39,548 nt of DNA from an uncultured Clostridia bacterium (GCA_945915235.1 CAMEEX010000008.1:1-39548); one strand, 5' to 3'; shown: positions 1 through 9,549, counted from the stretch's first letter. A program made the numbers and translations. Notes: generated by a model from the letters alone, not told the origin.

Positions 1-2267
1 CACGCCGCATGCGACTTGTTGAAAGCGTACTTGGCAAAGTCCGTCATGTTATCATATATTATCTTTGCAGTCTCCTCGGGTATTCCGTTGGCAATACAGC
101 CCGGAACGCCCTCCTCCTTGTTGCCGTATATGAAATTCTGACGCTCCTTCTCCATCACGGCAGCCTTCTTCTTCGACATGGCTCTTCGCACAAGGTCGCT
201 TCTGCCCAGCGTATAGCCTGCAAGGTCACGCACTATCTGCATAACCTGCTCCTGGTACACGATACAGCCGTATGTAGTGCTGAGTATGCTCTCAAGCTGA
301 GGACATTCGTATACAATCTCCTCAGGATTATTTTTTCCCTTGATATATTTAGGAATGAAATCCATAGGACCCGGACGGTAGAGCGATATTCCCGCCGTGA
401 TATCCTCAAGGCTCTTCGGTTTTAGTTCTTTCATGAAGTTTTTCATTCCGGCACTCTCAAGCTGGAATATTCCCTCGGTGTGCCCCGAGCCTATGAGTTC
501 CATGACATTCCGGTCATTGTAATCAATCTTTTCTATGTCAAGTGCTCCCGGATGTGCCTTGTTTACGAGCTTCACGGCGTCCTGTATCACCGTGAGGGTT
601 CTAAGTCCGAGGAAATCCATCTTTAGAAGCCCTAACTCCTCGAGCGTCGTCATCGTGTACTGCGTCGTGATGGTACCGTCACCGCCCCTCGAGAGCGGCA
701 CGAACTCATCAGCCGCCTTCTGGCAGATGACAACACCCGCCGCGTGCATCGAGGTGTTTCTAGGCAGTCCCTCAAGTCTCCTCGCCATATCCACGAGATG
801 CTTCACGGCAGGGTCGGACTCATACAGCGCCTTGAAATCCTGACTTCCGGCAAGCGCCTTGTCAAGCGTAATTCCGAGTTCATTCGGCACAAGCTTCGCC
901 ACCCTGTCGACATCGGCGTAAGGCATGTCGAGAACTCTTCCAACGTCCCTTATAACCGCCTTGGCTGCAAGTGTACCGAAGGTTACAATCTGTACAACTT
1001 TGTCCTTGCCGTATTTTCTTACAACATAGTCGATTACCTCCTGGCGGCGCTCGAAACAGAAATCGACGTCGATATCGGGCATCGAAACACGCTCGGGATT
1101 TAAAAATCGCTCGAAGAGCAGATTGTATCTTATCGGGTCAATGTCCGTGATGGCAAGTGAGTAGGCTACTATGCTTCCTGCACCCGAGCCTCTTCCCGGT
1201 CCCACGGCTATCCCGTTCTGCTTCGCATAATTGATGAAATCCCATACAATAAGGAAGTAATCGACATAGCCCATAGTCCTTATTACGCCGAGCTCGTAGT
1301 CGAGTCTATCCCTGTGAAGCTCAGCCTCGTCCCCGTAGCGCTTTACAAGACCCTCATTGCACAGATGAAGAAGATATGTCCACGAATCGTACCCCTCCGG
1401 CACCTCGTACTTAGGGAGCTTCGTGTGGCCGAACTCTATCTCCACATTGCACCTTTCCGCTATCTTGTGCGTGTTCTCAAGTGCCTGCGGAGCGTAAGGA
1501 AATAGCTGTGCCATCTCCTCGGGCGACTTGCAGTAGTACTGCCCGCCCTCATATCTCATTCTGTCCTCGTCCGTCACCTTTTTGCCCGTCTGCAGGCACA
1601 GTAGAAGGTCGTGTGCCTCGGCATCGTCGGCGAAGGTGTAATGTATATCATTGGTGCAGACGAGCTCAATGCCCGTCTCCCTGCTCATTCTCATAAGCTC
1701 CTGATTGACAAGCCTCTGTGCAGGTATCCCGTGATCCTGAAGCTCTAGGAAAAAATTGCCCTCGCCGAATATCTCCTGATAATGCAGGGCAGCCCTCTTG
1801 GCTTCATCATAATTGTTTCTGGTGATATCCCTCGCCACCTCACCTGCAAGGCAGGCGCTCAGGGCAATTATGCCCTCGTGATATTTTGTGAGCACCTCAT
1901 AGTCCACTCTTGGTTTATAGTAGAAACCCTCCGTGAAGCCTCTTGATACTATCTTCATAAGGTTGGCGTATCCCGTATTATTCTCGGCAAGCAGCACCAG
2001 ATGGTAGTATCTGTCATCTCCCTGCCCAATCGGTTCCTTGTCAAATCTCGACCCGGGTGCCACATATACCTCGCAGCCGATAATCGGCTTTATCCCCACC
2101 GCCCTGCATGCACGATAGAAATCTATGACACCGTACATTACGCCGTGGTCTGTTATCGCAAGACTGTCCATTCCCAGCTCCTTAGCCCTCGCCGGAAGCT
2201 CCTTTATCTTGCTTGAACCGTCAAGCAGACTGTATTCCGTATGCACATGTAAATGTGTAAATTCCAT
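1..2267 (-). CDS. dnaE: DNA polymerase III subunit alpha (DnaE), 3' end outside window
   Basis: Replicative DNA polymerase catalytic subunit. About 755 residues are visible, and the gene runs off the left edge with no stop codon. The N-terminus MEFTHLHVHTEYSLLDGS is the PHP-domain signature. The polymerase active-site motif PDIDVDF and the later KMDFLGLRTL motif (third catalytic Asp) are both present, as is the GPGRGSGAGS loop. No exonuclease insert is seen, which fits DnaE rather than PolC. The start is ATG at 2267, with GGAGG nine bases upstream. It is the last gene of the leftward uvrC-hprK-murB-rapZ-whiA-crh block and is separated from crh by about 85 bp that hold a weak terminator-like hairpin. 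No sign of damage in the visible part. Confidence 0.97.
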   Translation of the reverse strand, partial: MEFTHLHVHTEYSLLDGSSKIKELPARAKELGMDSLAITDHGVMYGVIDFYRACRAVGIKPIIGCEVYVAPGSRFDKEPIGQGDDRYYHLVLLAENNTGYANLMKIVSRGFTEGFYYKPRVDYEVLTKYHEGIIALSACLAGEVARDITRNNYDEAKRAALHYQEIFGEGNFFLELQDHGIPAQRLVNQELMRMSRETGIELVCTNDIHYTFADDAEAHDLLLCLQTGKKVTDEDRMRYEGGQYYCKSPEEMAQLFPYAPQALENTHKIAERCNVEIEFGHTKLPKYEVPEGYDSWTYLLHLCNEGLVKRYGDEAELHRDRLDYELGVIRTMGYVDYFLIVWDFINYAKQNGIAVGPGRGSGAGSIVAYSLAITDIDPIRYNLLFERFLNPERVSMPDIDVDFCFERRQEVIDYVVRKYGKDKVVQIVTFGTLAAKAVIRDVGRVLDMPYADVDRVAKLVPNELGITLDKALAGSQDFKALYESDPAVKHLVDMARRLEGLPRNTSMHAAGVVICQKAADEFVPLSRGGDGTITTQYTMTTLEELGLLKMDFLGLRTLTVIQDAVKLVNKAHPGALDIEKIDYNDRNVMELIGSGHTEGIFQLESAGMKNFMKELKPKSLEDITAGISLYRPGPMDFIPKYIKGKNNPEEIVYECPQLESILSTTYGCIVYQEQVMQIVRDLAGYTLGRSDLVRRAMSKKKAAVMEKERQNFIYGNKEEGVPGCIANGIPEETAKIIYDNMTDFAKYAFNKSHAA

Positions 2268-2301
2268 AAGTAACTTCCTCCACCCGCAGGTATATATAAC
2301 G

Positions 2302-2337
2302 CAAAAACTCCTCAGACAGAGCCGGGGAGCTTTTTTA
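2302..2337 (-). terminator. weak terminator-like hairpin between crh and dnaE
   Basis: Read on the minus strand, GCTCC and GGAG arms flanked by an A-run and a T-run form a short stem with a loop of about 14 nt, followed by TTTTT. It lies just after the crh stop codon and before the dnaE ribosome site, so it may lower rather than abolish read-through into dnaE. Confidence 0.45.
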
Positions 2338-2352
2338 ATAAATATAATCTTA

Positions 2353-2610
2353 TTATTTAGCGGATGTGATGAATTCCTCTATGCCCTTTATGGCTTCCTC
2401 TTCATCCTTGCCATCAGCAATCACCTTAATCTCTTCGTCAGCCTCGAGACCTAACGCCATCATGCCCATAATGCTCTTGGCATTTACCTTCTTCGTTCCC
2501 GACTCAATAAAAATTGAACTCTCGTACTTGCTGGCAATCTGAACTAAAACTGCCACAGGTCTTGCCTCCAAACCAGTTGGAATCTGAATTTTGATGTTCT
2601 TCTGAACCAT
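2353..2610 (-). CDS. crh: Crh-like HPr protein lacking the phosphorylatable His15 (Glu15)
   Basis: 85 aa, the usual HPr length. The fold is recognised from the PTGLEARP and NAKSIMGMMALG motifs. In a true PTS HPr the first motif reads GLHARP, and the His takes phosphate from Enzyme I. Here residue 15 is Glu (codon GAG), so the protein cannot carry sugar-PTS phosphate. Ser46, the target of HPr kinase/phosphorylase, is kept in its standard context. Bacillus subtilis Crh has the same logic with Gln15. The position next to whiA and rapZ matches the B. subtilis crh locus, and hprK is four genes upstream on the same strand. Inferred role: a Ser46-phosphorylated regulator of carbon catabolite control, not a transport component. 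The symbol is by analogy. Confidence 0.9.
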   Translation of the reverse strand: MVQKNIKIQIPTGLEARPVAVLVQIASKYESSIFIESGTKKVNAKSIMGMMALGLEADEEIKVIADGKDEEEAIKGIEEFITSAK

Positions 2611-2632
2611 GATAAATATTCTCCATATCTTT

Positions 2633-3583
2633 TTATATTTTGTGCTGTCTCAGCTCATCAGCAATCTCGCTTATCTTTCTGAGACGGTGATTAACTCCCG
2701 ACTTCCCCACAGGCGGCGACAGCATCTCACCCAATTCCTTAAGTGAAACCTCCGTATTCTCCGCCCTCAGAACCGCAATCTCCATCAGTCCCTCACTGAG
2801 ACTGTCAAGCCCCACGGTTTCCTTAATATAATTGATATCCTCTATCTGTTTGACAGCCGCCGAGACTGTTCTGTTAAGATTTGCAGTCTCGCAGTTGACC
2901 TGACGATTTATAGAGTTCCGTACTTCTTTGAGAATTCTCACATTCTCAAGATTTAACAGTGAACGATGAGCCATCATAATATTGAGTAAATCGACTATCT
3001 GCTCACCTTCTTTTATATAGACAACGTAATATTTTTTACGCTGGACTATACGGGCATCAAACGTAAATCCTACGAGTATCGACTGAATAAGCTCCGCCTT
3101 TCGCTCTGTAGGACATACAATTTCAAAATGATAGAACTTCTCAGGGTCGCTCATACTTCCCGCCGTGAGGAATGCGCCTCTTATAAAAGCCCTCTTACAG
3201 CAGTCATTCTTGATTGCCATATTATTCTTCGGCATCAGGTCATCAGACGGCTCATCATCGGCAGTCATAAGCTTTGTAGCCATGAGTATCTGCTCCGCCA
3301 CACCTGTGTCCTCAACCCTTATGGTGTATATGTGATTTTTTCCCGCGTGCCCCGAACACCTAACGCTTATCTGCGGCGTATACTTAAAGCCATTACCTAT
3401 GTATACCGCAAGCTTACGGGCAACTGCTATATTCTCTGTGGAAGATACAATCTCATATCCGCCCTTTTTTTTCCTGATTTTGGCACTCATGCTGAGCATG
3501 GCAGACAGTTCCGCTATCAGGCAATGTCTGGCTTCCGTTATATACTCAGCCAATTCCGCTTTAACATCACTTGAAAATGACAT
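2633..3583 (-). CDS. whiA: WhiA, DNA-binding protein of the LAGLIDADG-like/HTH family
   Basis: 316 aa from the chosen start. WhiA proteins combine a degenerate LAGLIDADG homing-endonuclease-like N-terminal part with a C-terminal HTH domain. They act in sporulation in Actinobacteria and in cell division or chromosome organisation in Firmicutes. The N-terminus MSFSSDVKAELAE is the family signature. The C-terminal third (LSLKELGEML-type HTH, ending in a VNHRLRKI segment) matches the helix-turn-helix. An upstream in-frame ATG at 3598 would add MGWVP; I prefer the ATG at 3583 because the family begins at MSFS. It sits 22 bp before crh and follows rapZ by about 60 bp, the conserved rapZ-whiA-crh order. 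Confidence 0.95.
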   Translation of the reverse strand: MSFSSDVKAELAEYITEARHCLIAELSAMLSMSAKIRKKKGGYEIVSSTENIAVARKLAVYIGNGFKYTPQISVRCSGHAGKNHIYTIRVEDTGVAEQILMATKLMTADDEPSDDLMPKNNMAIKNDCCKRAFIRGAFLTAGSMSDPEKFYHFEIVCPTERKAELIQSILVGFTFDARIVQRKKYYVVYIKEGEQIVDLLNIMMAHRSLLNLENVRILKEVRNSINRQVNCETANLNRTVSAAVKQIEDINYIKETVGLDSLSEGLMEIAVLRAENTEVSLKELGEMLSPPVGKSGVNHRLRKISEIADELRQHKI

Positions 3584-3642
3584 CGGCACCCATCCCATCC
3601 GCCTCTGTTCATATTTCTTTCTATAAAAATATCAATTTAGGC

Positions 3643-4515
3643 TTATTTTTTGCGGAGCGAATCCAGCATAATATCACGGTGTTCAATCTTGATACCGTAA
3701 TCTTTGTCTGAAAGCCTCCTGTACAATTCGTTGGCAAGTGTCACCGAGCGGTGCTTTCCACCCGTGCAGCCTATCGCTATGACAAGACTGTTCTTGCCCT
3801 CCAAAATATAATTAGGTATTAAAAAATTGATCATATCCTCCAGCTTATCCATAAACTCTGCCGCCTGTGGACAGCCCATGACATAATCCTGTATCGGCTT
3901 ATCATTGCCGGTGAGTGGCTTGAGCTCTTCAACATAGTACGGGTTAGGCAGAAATCTCACATCAAAAACGAGATCCGCATCCGCCGGAATACCATACTTA
4001 AAGCCAAACGAGAGAATTGTTACAAAAAGATTGCTGTACTTCTCATCCTGCACAAATATTCTCTCTATCTCCTGTCTGAGGTCTCTTGTCAAAAGAGAAC
4101 TTGTATCTATAATATAATTTGATTTCCTCTTTAAAAAAGCCAGAGCCTCACGTTCAAGTGCAATTCCCTTGTCAACTCTGTCGCCGACAGCAAGAGGGTG
4201 GCTGCGCCTCGTCTCCTTATAGCGCTTCACCAGCACGGCATCCGTACAATCGAGAAACAGTATCTCATACTTCACGCCGGAATTACTAAGACGTTCCAAG
4301 ACATCCTCAAAACCTCCAAACACCTGTCCGCTTCTTATATCAACACCGAGTGCTATATTCTTCAGATCCGAATTTCCCGCAACAGCGAGCTCGACAAACT
4401 TCTCAACAAGCGCAACCGGCATATTGTCGACGCAGTAATAACCTATATCCTCAAACATCTTGAGCACAGTAGTCTTACCTGCTCCGGACATTCCCGTAAC
4501 AATAACTATTCTCAT
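3643..4515 (-). CDS. rapZ: RapZ / YvcJ family nucleotide-binding protein
   Basis: 290 aa. The N-terminal P-loop GMSGAGKT (residues 8-15) binds nucleotide. The C-terminal half holds the GCTGGKHRSV motif typical of the RapZ C-terminal domain. In enterobacteria RapZ is an RNA-binding adaptor for GlmZ decay tied to amino-sugar synthesis. In Bacillus the homologue YvcJ hydrolyses GTP and has a poorly defined role, so the function here is less certain than the family. The start has a strong AGGAGG site a few bases upstream. It lies between murB and whiA in one direction and is probably cotranscribed with them. Confidence 0.94.
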   Translation of the reverse strand: MRIVIVTGMSGAGKTTVLKMFEDIGYYCVDNMPVALVEKFVELAVAGNSDLKNIALGVDIRSGQVFGGFEDVLERLSNSGVKYEILFLDCTDAVLVKRYKETRRSHPLAVGDRVDKGIALEREALAFLKRKSNYIIDTSSLLTRDLRQEIERIFVQDEKYSNLFVTILSFGFKYGIPADADLVFDVRFLPNPYYVEELKPLTGNDKPIQDYVMGCPQAAEFMDKLEDMINFLIPNYILEGKNSLVIAIGCTGGKHRSVTLANELYRRLSDKDYGIKIEHRDIMLDSLRKK

Positions 4516-4641
4516 TCTACCCGCCTCCTGATAACATATAAGTCTTACAAGGGTAAAATTCCATACCTTTCTAGGTTACATCTACACAGCGGATATGTCA
4601 ACAGGAAAATCTTTCAGTACTTTAAAGTGTTGGTTTCAACA

Positions 4642-5565
4642 TTAATACTCTGTTCCAATTATTCTGACCTCAGGCTCTAGCGCGACACCGAATTTTTCCT
4701 TTACTGTATCTGAAACATCATGCATAAGCTTACATACATCCTGCGCCGTTGCATCTCCTTTATTTACCACAAAACCGCAGTGCTTCTCGGAAACGCCCGC
4801 ACCACCGACTGTGTAGCCCCTAAGCCCCGCGTCCATAATAAGCTTGCCCGCAAAGTACCCTTCCGGGCGCTTGAAGGTGCTTCCCGCACTCGGGAACTCA
4901 AGCGGCTGTTTTTCCTTCCTTCTTGCAGCCAGATCCTTCATGGCAGCCTCTATCTCGCTCTGTCTTCCCTTTTTTAGCTGTATCCTCGCCTCAAGAACGA
5001 TAAGCCCCTCCTTTGCAAAGCGGCTGTTTCTATACTCAAGTCCCATCTCGTGCGGTTCATATTCCCGTATATTTCCGTTTTTATCCATAGCCGTGACGCT
5101 AAGAAGGATATCCTTCATCTCCCCGCCGTATGCTCCCGCATTCATTATGCAGGCCCCGCCAAGTGTACCCGGAATCCCGCAGGCAAACTCGAAGCCGGAA
5201 AGCGAAGCCCGCAGTGCCGCAGCGCCAATCCCCGAAAGTCTCGCCCCAGCCTGAGCCGTGATGACATCCCCCTCAACGTGTATGCGCCCATAGTTGTCTA
5301 ACAGCACTATGACTACGCCTCTTATACCATCATCCGAAACAAGCACATTGCTGCCGTTTCCAAGAATAATATATGGAACATCCTCTTTTTTACATTCCGC
5401 ACACAGCCTCTTTATCTGCTCAATATCGGACGGCTTCACGAGAATGTCGGCAGAACCGCCTATTCGGAAGGTGGTGTGCTTTTTCATGGGCTCATCGATA
5501 AATATACGTTCACCCGGTATAAATTCCCTGATTACCGACTCTATTTTATTCACTATATCCTCCAT
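4642..5565 (-). CDS. murB: UDP-N-acetylenolpyruvoylglucosamine reductase
   Basis: 307 aa. A FAD-dependent enzyme that reduces UDP-GlcNAc-enolpyruvate to UDP-MurNAc with NADPH, the second committed step of peptidoglycan precursor synthesis in the cytoplasm. FAD-binding signatures are visible: ILGNGSNVLVSD near residue 70-80 and GIPGTLGGACIMNAGAYGG near 130-150. The catalytic region with AGSTFKRP and the C-terminal GGAGVSEKHCGFVVN segment are also present. The length and lack of the extra type I loop fit the Gram-positive type II form. It is located between hprK and rapZ; the 126 bp to rapZ hold no obvious terminator. Confidence 0.96.
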   Translation of the reverse strand: MEDIVNKIESVIREFIPGERIFIDEPMKKHTTFRIGGSADILVKPSDIEQIKRLCAECKKEDVPYIILGNGSNVLVSDDGIRGVVIVLLDNYGRIHVEGDVITAQAGARLSGIGAAALRASLSGFEFACGIPGTLGGACIMNAGAYGGEMKDILLSVTAMDKNGNIREYEPHEMGLEYRNSRFAKEGLIVLEARIQLKKGRQSEIEAAMKDLAARRKEKQPLEFPSAGSTFKRPEGYFAGKLIMDAGLRGYTVGGAGVSEKHCGFVVNKGDATAQDVCKLMHDVSDTVKEKFGVALEPEVRIIGTEY

Positions 5566-5653
5566 GCCACTGCCTGCAGTGACTCAAATCTCCAAATGCA
5601 CAGTGTATCTGTCTATTATATCACATTACAATAATATGCCGTAACACTCCGTA

Positions 5654-6595
5654 TTATTCCAATCCCTTGTTAAGGTTCTGCTGAACTCTGTTGTAGAGCT
5701 CCTGTGCAGCGTTGTAGCCCATCTTTCTCTGTCTCCAGTTGACTGCCGCCGTCTCAACGATGACCGCAAGGTTACGTCCCGGACGGATAGGAATGTTGTG
5801 GCTGACCACCTTATTTCCAAGTATCTCCGTGTAGGTCTCCTCGAGTCCGAGACGGTCATACTCCTTATCCTTGTCCCAGTCCTCAAGCTTGATAACCATG
5901 TCGATGCCCTGCGTCTCCTTGATGCTCTCAACTCCGAAAAGGCTCTTCACATCGATGATTCCGATGCCTCGAAGCTCGATGAAATGTCTGGTTATGTCAG
6001 GCGCCGTTCCGATGAGCGTCTCGTCGCTGACCTTCTTAATCTCGACAACATCATCTGTGACAAGGCGATGTCCTCTCTTGATGAGCTCAAGAGCAGCCTC
6101 GCTCTTACCGATACCGCTCTCACCCATGATGAGAACGCCCTCACCGAATACATCGACAAGCACGCCGTGGATTGAAATGGTCGGTGCGAGCTGAACCTTG
6201 AGCCAGCGGATAATCTCCGCCATAAATGATGATGTTGATGCATCAGAGCTCAAAAGAGGTATCTCATACTTGAGCGCTATCTCGAGTAGATCCTGATCCG
6301 GCTGCTGTGAACGACAGAAAATAAGGCATGGAATATTGCTCTCCATGAGCTGGCGATATCTCTGTACTCTGGTTGCCCTGTCAAGAGTCTCAATATATGC
6401 TTCCTCTACATATCCTATAATCTGAACTCGTTCATTGTCAAAATGATCATAAAAGCCTGCGAGCTGAAGCGCCGGTCTGTTGACATCCGGCTGTGTAACA
6501 TATTTCGTGTCTGTATCAATCTGTGGTGTGAGATTGGTAAGTCCCATCTTCTCAACAATCTTTGTAAGCTGTACCTCATTATTACCTAACTTCAT
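5654..6595 (-). CDS. hprK: HPr kinase/phosphorylase
   Basis: 313 aa. A bifunctional enzyme that phosphorylates and dephosphorylates Ser46 of HPr and Crh, so carbon supply controls catabolite repression in Firmicutes. Walker A GESGIGKS lies at residues 158-165, preceded by the conserved HGVLVDVFG (His143) and followed by the GHRLVTDD acid pair (Asp181-182). The HprK signature around ELRGIGIIDV is present, as is the C-terminal RPGRNLAVIVE segment. The N-terminal third is the usual regulatory domain. Its likely substrate, the Crh-like protein, is encoded downstream in the same block, and a Ser46 site is intact there. It follows uvrC with about 60 bp between. Confidence 0.97.
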   Translation of the reverse strand: MKLGNNEVQLTKIVEKMGLTNLTPQIDTDTKYVTQPDVNRPALQLAGFYDHFDNERVQIIGYVEEAYIETLDRATRVQRYRQLMESNIPCLIFCRSQQPDQDLLEIALKYEIPLLSSDASTSSFMAEIIRWLKVQLAPTISIHGVLVDVFGEGVLIMGESGIGKSEAALELIKRGHRLVTDDVVEIKKVSDETLIGTAPDITRHFIELRGIGIIDVKSLFGVESIKETQGIDMVIKLEDWDKDKEYDRLGLEETYTEILGNKVVSHNIPIRPGRNLAVIVETAAVNWRQRKMGYNAAQELYNRVQQNLNKGLE

Positions 6596-6658
6596 GTCCG
6601 CCTCCTGAAAAATTTATTACTTTAATTATAACACATACGGCGTGCAAAAAAAAGTTCT

Positions 6659-8485
6659 TTATCGCTTCTGTCCATGGAAAAAATTGTACACCGATTCTGC
6701 CGCCTTCACATTCATTCCATCGACCTGTGCAAGTTCCTCCGCACTTGCCTCCTTTATATGCTCCACATCCTTAAAATGATGAAGCAATGCCTTTCTTCTG
6801 GTCGTACCTATGCCCTCTATGTCGTCAAGTATGGATTTCACCTGGTTGACACTTCTAAGGCTTCTGTGATATTCGATTGCAAAACGATGTGCCTCGTCCT
6901 GTATTCTCGTGATAAGCTTGAAAGCCTCGCTGTCCCTGCTTATAGGTATCTCTACATTATTATAATAGAGTCCCCTCGTCCTGTGGTTGTCGTCCTTGAC
7001 CATGCCGCACACCTTGATATCAAGGCCGAGCTTTTCAAGCACTCCCAGACATATGTTTACCTGTCCGCGTCCGCCGTCCATCATAATAAGGTCAGGCACC
7101 GCGTCAAAACTCGCATCGTTCTCATGCGTAAACCTTCTCGTGAGAACCTCCTCCATGCTGGCATAATCGTTCGGTCCCACAACGGTCTTAATTCTGAATT
7201 TGCGGTAATCGTTTCTCTTCGGTCTGCCGTCCTGGTACACTACCATCGAACCCACCGACTGTGCACCGCTGATATTCGATATATCGTATGCCTCCATACG
7301 GTAAGCACTCTCAATCCCTAAGAGCTCCTCTATCTCCTTAACGGCTCCCGTGGTTCTTCTCTTCTCCCTCTGCAGCTTGTCTATGTCCTGTGCGAGCACC
7401 ATCTCCGCGTTTCTCTGCGCGAGCTCTACAAGCTTCTCCTTCTGTCCCTTCTTAGGCGCGACGATATCGACCTTCGAACCTCTTTTTGTGCTCAGCCACT
7501 CCTCAAGAAGCTTCGCGTCAGGCAGCTCCTCCTGCACCATTATCTGTCTCGGCACAAAAGGTATTCCGGCATAGAATTGCTTTATGAAATCCGTTATAAC
7601 CTCAGCCCTCGTGTCGGTCGCGGCAAGCTCCATATTGTACTTATCCCTTCCGATAAGCCTGCCCTCCCTGACAAAGAACGCCTGAACCACGCAGGTATTT
7701 CCGTCTATTGCTGCCGCGATAATGTCCTTATCGAGCATGTCGCTGTTGGTTATCTTCTGCTTCTGTGCCACAGCCTGCACGCTCGCTAAGAGGTCGCGGT
7801 ACACCGCCGCCTCCTCAAACTCCAGATTTTCTGACGCGTTTTCCATCCTCTCCTTAAGCGAATTAATCACATTGCCGTAATTTCCGTTCAGAAATTCAAG
7901 AGTTCTGTTGATGTTCTCCCTGTACTCCTCCTTGGATATATAGCCCTGACACGGCGCATCGCACTGCTTGATATGGTAGTTGAGACAAGGACGCTCCTTT
8001 CCTATATCCCTCGGCAGGCATCTGTTGCAGGTTCTTATCTTATAGAGCTTTCTTAACAGCTCAATCGTGTCCTTCACGGCACCCGCACTGGTGTAGGGTC
8101 CAAAATACTTCGCCTTGTCCTTTTTTAACTCACGCGAAAAGAGGACTCTCGGGAAGTCCTCATTAACAGTAACCTTTATATACGGATATGTCTTATCATC
8201 CTTGAGCATCGTGTTGTACTTAGGCCGGTGTTCCTTGATAAGATTGTTCTCGAGCACAAGCGCCTCGAGCTCCGAGTCAGTTATGATATATTCAAAATAA
8301 CTCACATGACTGACCATCTGACGTATCTTCTCGGTGTGGTTTCTCGACGACTGAAAATACTGCCTGACCCTGTTTTTCAAGCTTATCGCCTTACCCACAT
8401 AAATGATGTTGTCATGGTCATCGTGCATTATATAAACTCCCGGTTTCCCCGGGAGTTTCTTCAATTCCTCTTTAATTACAAACAT
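6659..8485 (-). CDS. uvrC: excinuclease ABC subunit C
   Basis: 608 aa. The nuclease that makes both incisions in nucleotide excision repair after UvrAB damage recognition. The GIY-YIG domain is at the N-terminus (GVY at 16-18, YVG at 29-31). A cysteine cluster (TCNRCLP followed by [14 protein letters not shown]) lies in the second quarter, where UvrC proteins are known to hold an Fe-S cluster. A UVR motif follows near residue 210. The RNase H-like endonuclease region contains the [19 protein letters not shown] segment, and a helix-hairpin-helix pair closes the protein. The start has GGAGAAG upstream. The gap to the upstream 336-aa gene is only 53 bp and holds a repeated dyad rather than a clear promoter. 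Confidence 0.97.
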   Translation of the reverse strand: MFVIKEELKKLPGKPGVYIMHDDHDNIIYVGKAISLKNRVRQYFQSSRNHTEKIRQMVSHVSYFEYIITDSELEALVLENNLIKEHRPKYNTMLKDDKTYPYIKVTVNEDFPRVLFSRELKKDKAKYFGPYTSAGAVKDTIELLRKLYKIRTCNRCLPRDIGKERPCLNYHIKQCDAPCQGYISKEEYRENINRTLEFLNGNYGNVINSLKERMENASENLEFEEAAVYRDLLASVQAVAQKQKITNSDMLDKDIIAAAIDGNTCVVQAFFVREGRLIGRDKYNMELAATDTRAEVITDFIKQFYAGIPFVPRQIMVQEELPDAKLLEEWLSTKRGSKVDIVAPKKGQKEKLVELAQRNAEMVLAQDIDKLQREKRRTTGAVKEIEELLGIESAYRMEAYDISNISGAQSVGSMVVYQDGRPKRNDYRKFRIKTVVGPNDYASMEEVLTRRFTHENDASFDAVPDLIMMDGGRGQVNICLGVLEKLGLDIKVCGMVKDDNHRTRGLYYNNVEIPISRDSEAFKLITRIQDEAHRFAIEYHRSLRSVNQVKSILDDIEGIGTTRRKALLHHFKDVEHIKEASAEELAQVDGMNVKAAESVYNFFHGQKR

Positions 8486-8500
8486 ACTTCTTCTCCAACT

Positions 8501-8566
8501 TTACAGCTTGTTATACACAACAAGCTCATTCTAAGGCATCACAGCTTATTGTCCACAACAAGTCCC
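8501..8566. repeat. duplicated dyad at the 3' end of the 336-aa gene
   Basis: Two related 24-bp blocks lie 38 bp apart. The block at about 8503-8527 is a perfect inverted repeat with 8-bp arms AGCTTGTT and AACAAGCT around a 6-nt centre. The block at about 8541-8566 is a degenerate copy that contains the last codons (LVVDNKL) and stop of the upstream gene. If translated, the first copy would read LVVYNKL and stop, but in another frame. No T-run follows, so it is not a classic terminator. Confidence 0.6.
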
Positions 8567-9549
8567 TTCACGTCCTCCGCCGAGAGCTGAAGCTGTGCTA
8601 CCATAAGTCCCATCGACTTCTCAGGGCTCTTAGCCGTGTCGCCCGAACTTATCTTGTTCACATCATCGAGTGCATTGTCAATCTCATACATAAGTTCTTC
8701 GTCGCTGTCGTCCTTATGCTCCTCTCCCTTAGCCTTCTCGATACGCTGCTCAAGTTCCTTCTGTTCCTGCTTCTTCTCGAGCGCGTCCTCCTTTTCCTTC
8801 TCCATATCCTCATCAATATTGTCGACAGCGTCCTGCATTACCTGTCCGATAATCTCCTTTGAAGCTGCCTCGGTTATCTGCTGTCCCTGCTTCTTAGCAT
8901 CCAGCATGTCATGTGTCTTGAGACGCTCTATGGCAAGATTTCTGTTAAAGGCATAATCTCCGACAATCCCCTTCATATTATCCGATATCTTCTGCCTGCA
9001 CGTTTTCTCATCATTATCAAGTGACAACATTCTCTGATGATAATCAGACAAACCTTTTGCATATAGCTCCTTATATCTTGCATACTCCTCGTCGCTAAGA
9101 ACAGCCTGCGGATTTCCCATCGAGTCCCTGCCTCTTCTGAGGATGTCAAGATCCTTAGCCTCCTCGCTGTCCTCAGTCACTCCGTACAGCTCGTTGGTAT
9201 TCTCCTTCTCCTTCTGAATATCGGATATCATACTCCTCGTTTCCTCATTCTCCGCATAGAGCTTCTTGGCATGTGCACTCTTCTCTTCCGCCGTGTCATC
9301 TAACTTCTTATCACTGTTATACACATCAAGCATAATCTCCATTGCAAGGCTTTTCGCCTTCTTTCTCTTCTCCTCGACCAGATCCTCACCGAGATTGAGC
9401 TGGTTGCCGTTGATTGTGAGTCCATTTCCGGTCTCGGTGGTCTTACCGCTGTCGGCCTTTGTATCCTGCTTCTCAGTGGACTTAGAAGCCATCGAGGAAA
9501 CTGCTCCTCTCGTATTATCCGCAATATTAGAATTATTATCAATTCTCAT
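8539..9549 (-). CDS. uncharacterised charged coiled-coil protein
   Basis: 336 aa, family not recognised. No signal peptide or membrane segment is visible, so it is probably cytoplasmic. The first 45 residues are polar and low-complexity (Ser, Thr, Lys, Asn). A short motif LTINGNQLNLGEDL follows at about residues 44-57. From about 60 to 280 the protein is very rich in Glu, Lys, Asp and Gln with heptad-like spacing, especially KEKEDALEKKQEQKELEQ, which suggests a long coiled coil. The end, LQLSAEDVKGLVVDNKL, is more hydrophobic. The start ATG has AGAGGTG upstream. It lies 53 bp before uvrC and is preceded by a remarkable array of inverted repeats (9579-9844), which could be its control region. 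Function unknown. Confidence 0.85.
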   Translation of the reverse strand: MRIDNNSNIADNTRGAVSSMASKSTEKQDTKADSGKTTETGNGLTINGNQLNLGEDLVEEKRKKAKSLAMEIMLDVYNSDKKLDDTAEEKSAHAKKLYAENEETRSMISDIQKEKENTNELYGVTEDSEEAKDLDILRRGRDSMGNPQAVLSDEEYARYKELYAKGLSDYHQRMLSLDNDEKTCRQKISDNMKGIVGDYAFNRNLAIERLKTHDMLDAKKQGQQITEAASKEIIGQVMQDAVDNIDEDMEKEKEDALEKKQEQKELEQRIEKAKGEEHKDDSDEELMYEIDNALDDVNKISSGDTAKSPEKSMGLMVAQLQLSAEDVKGLVVDNKL

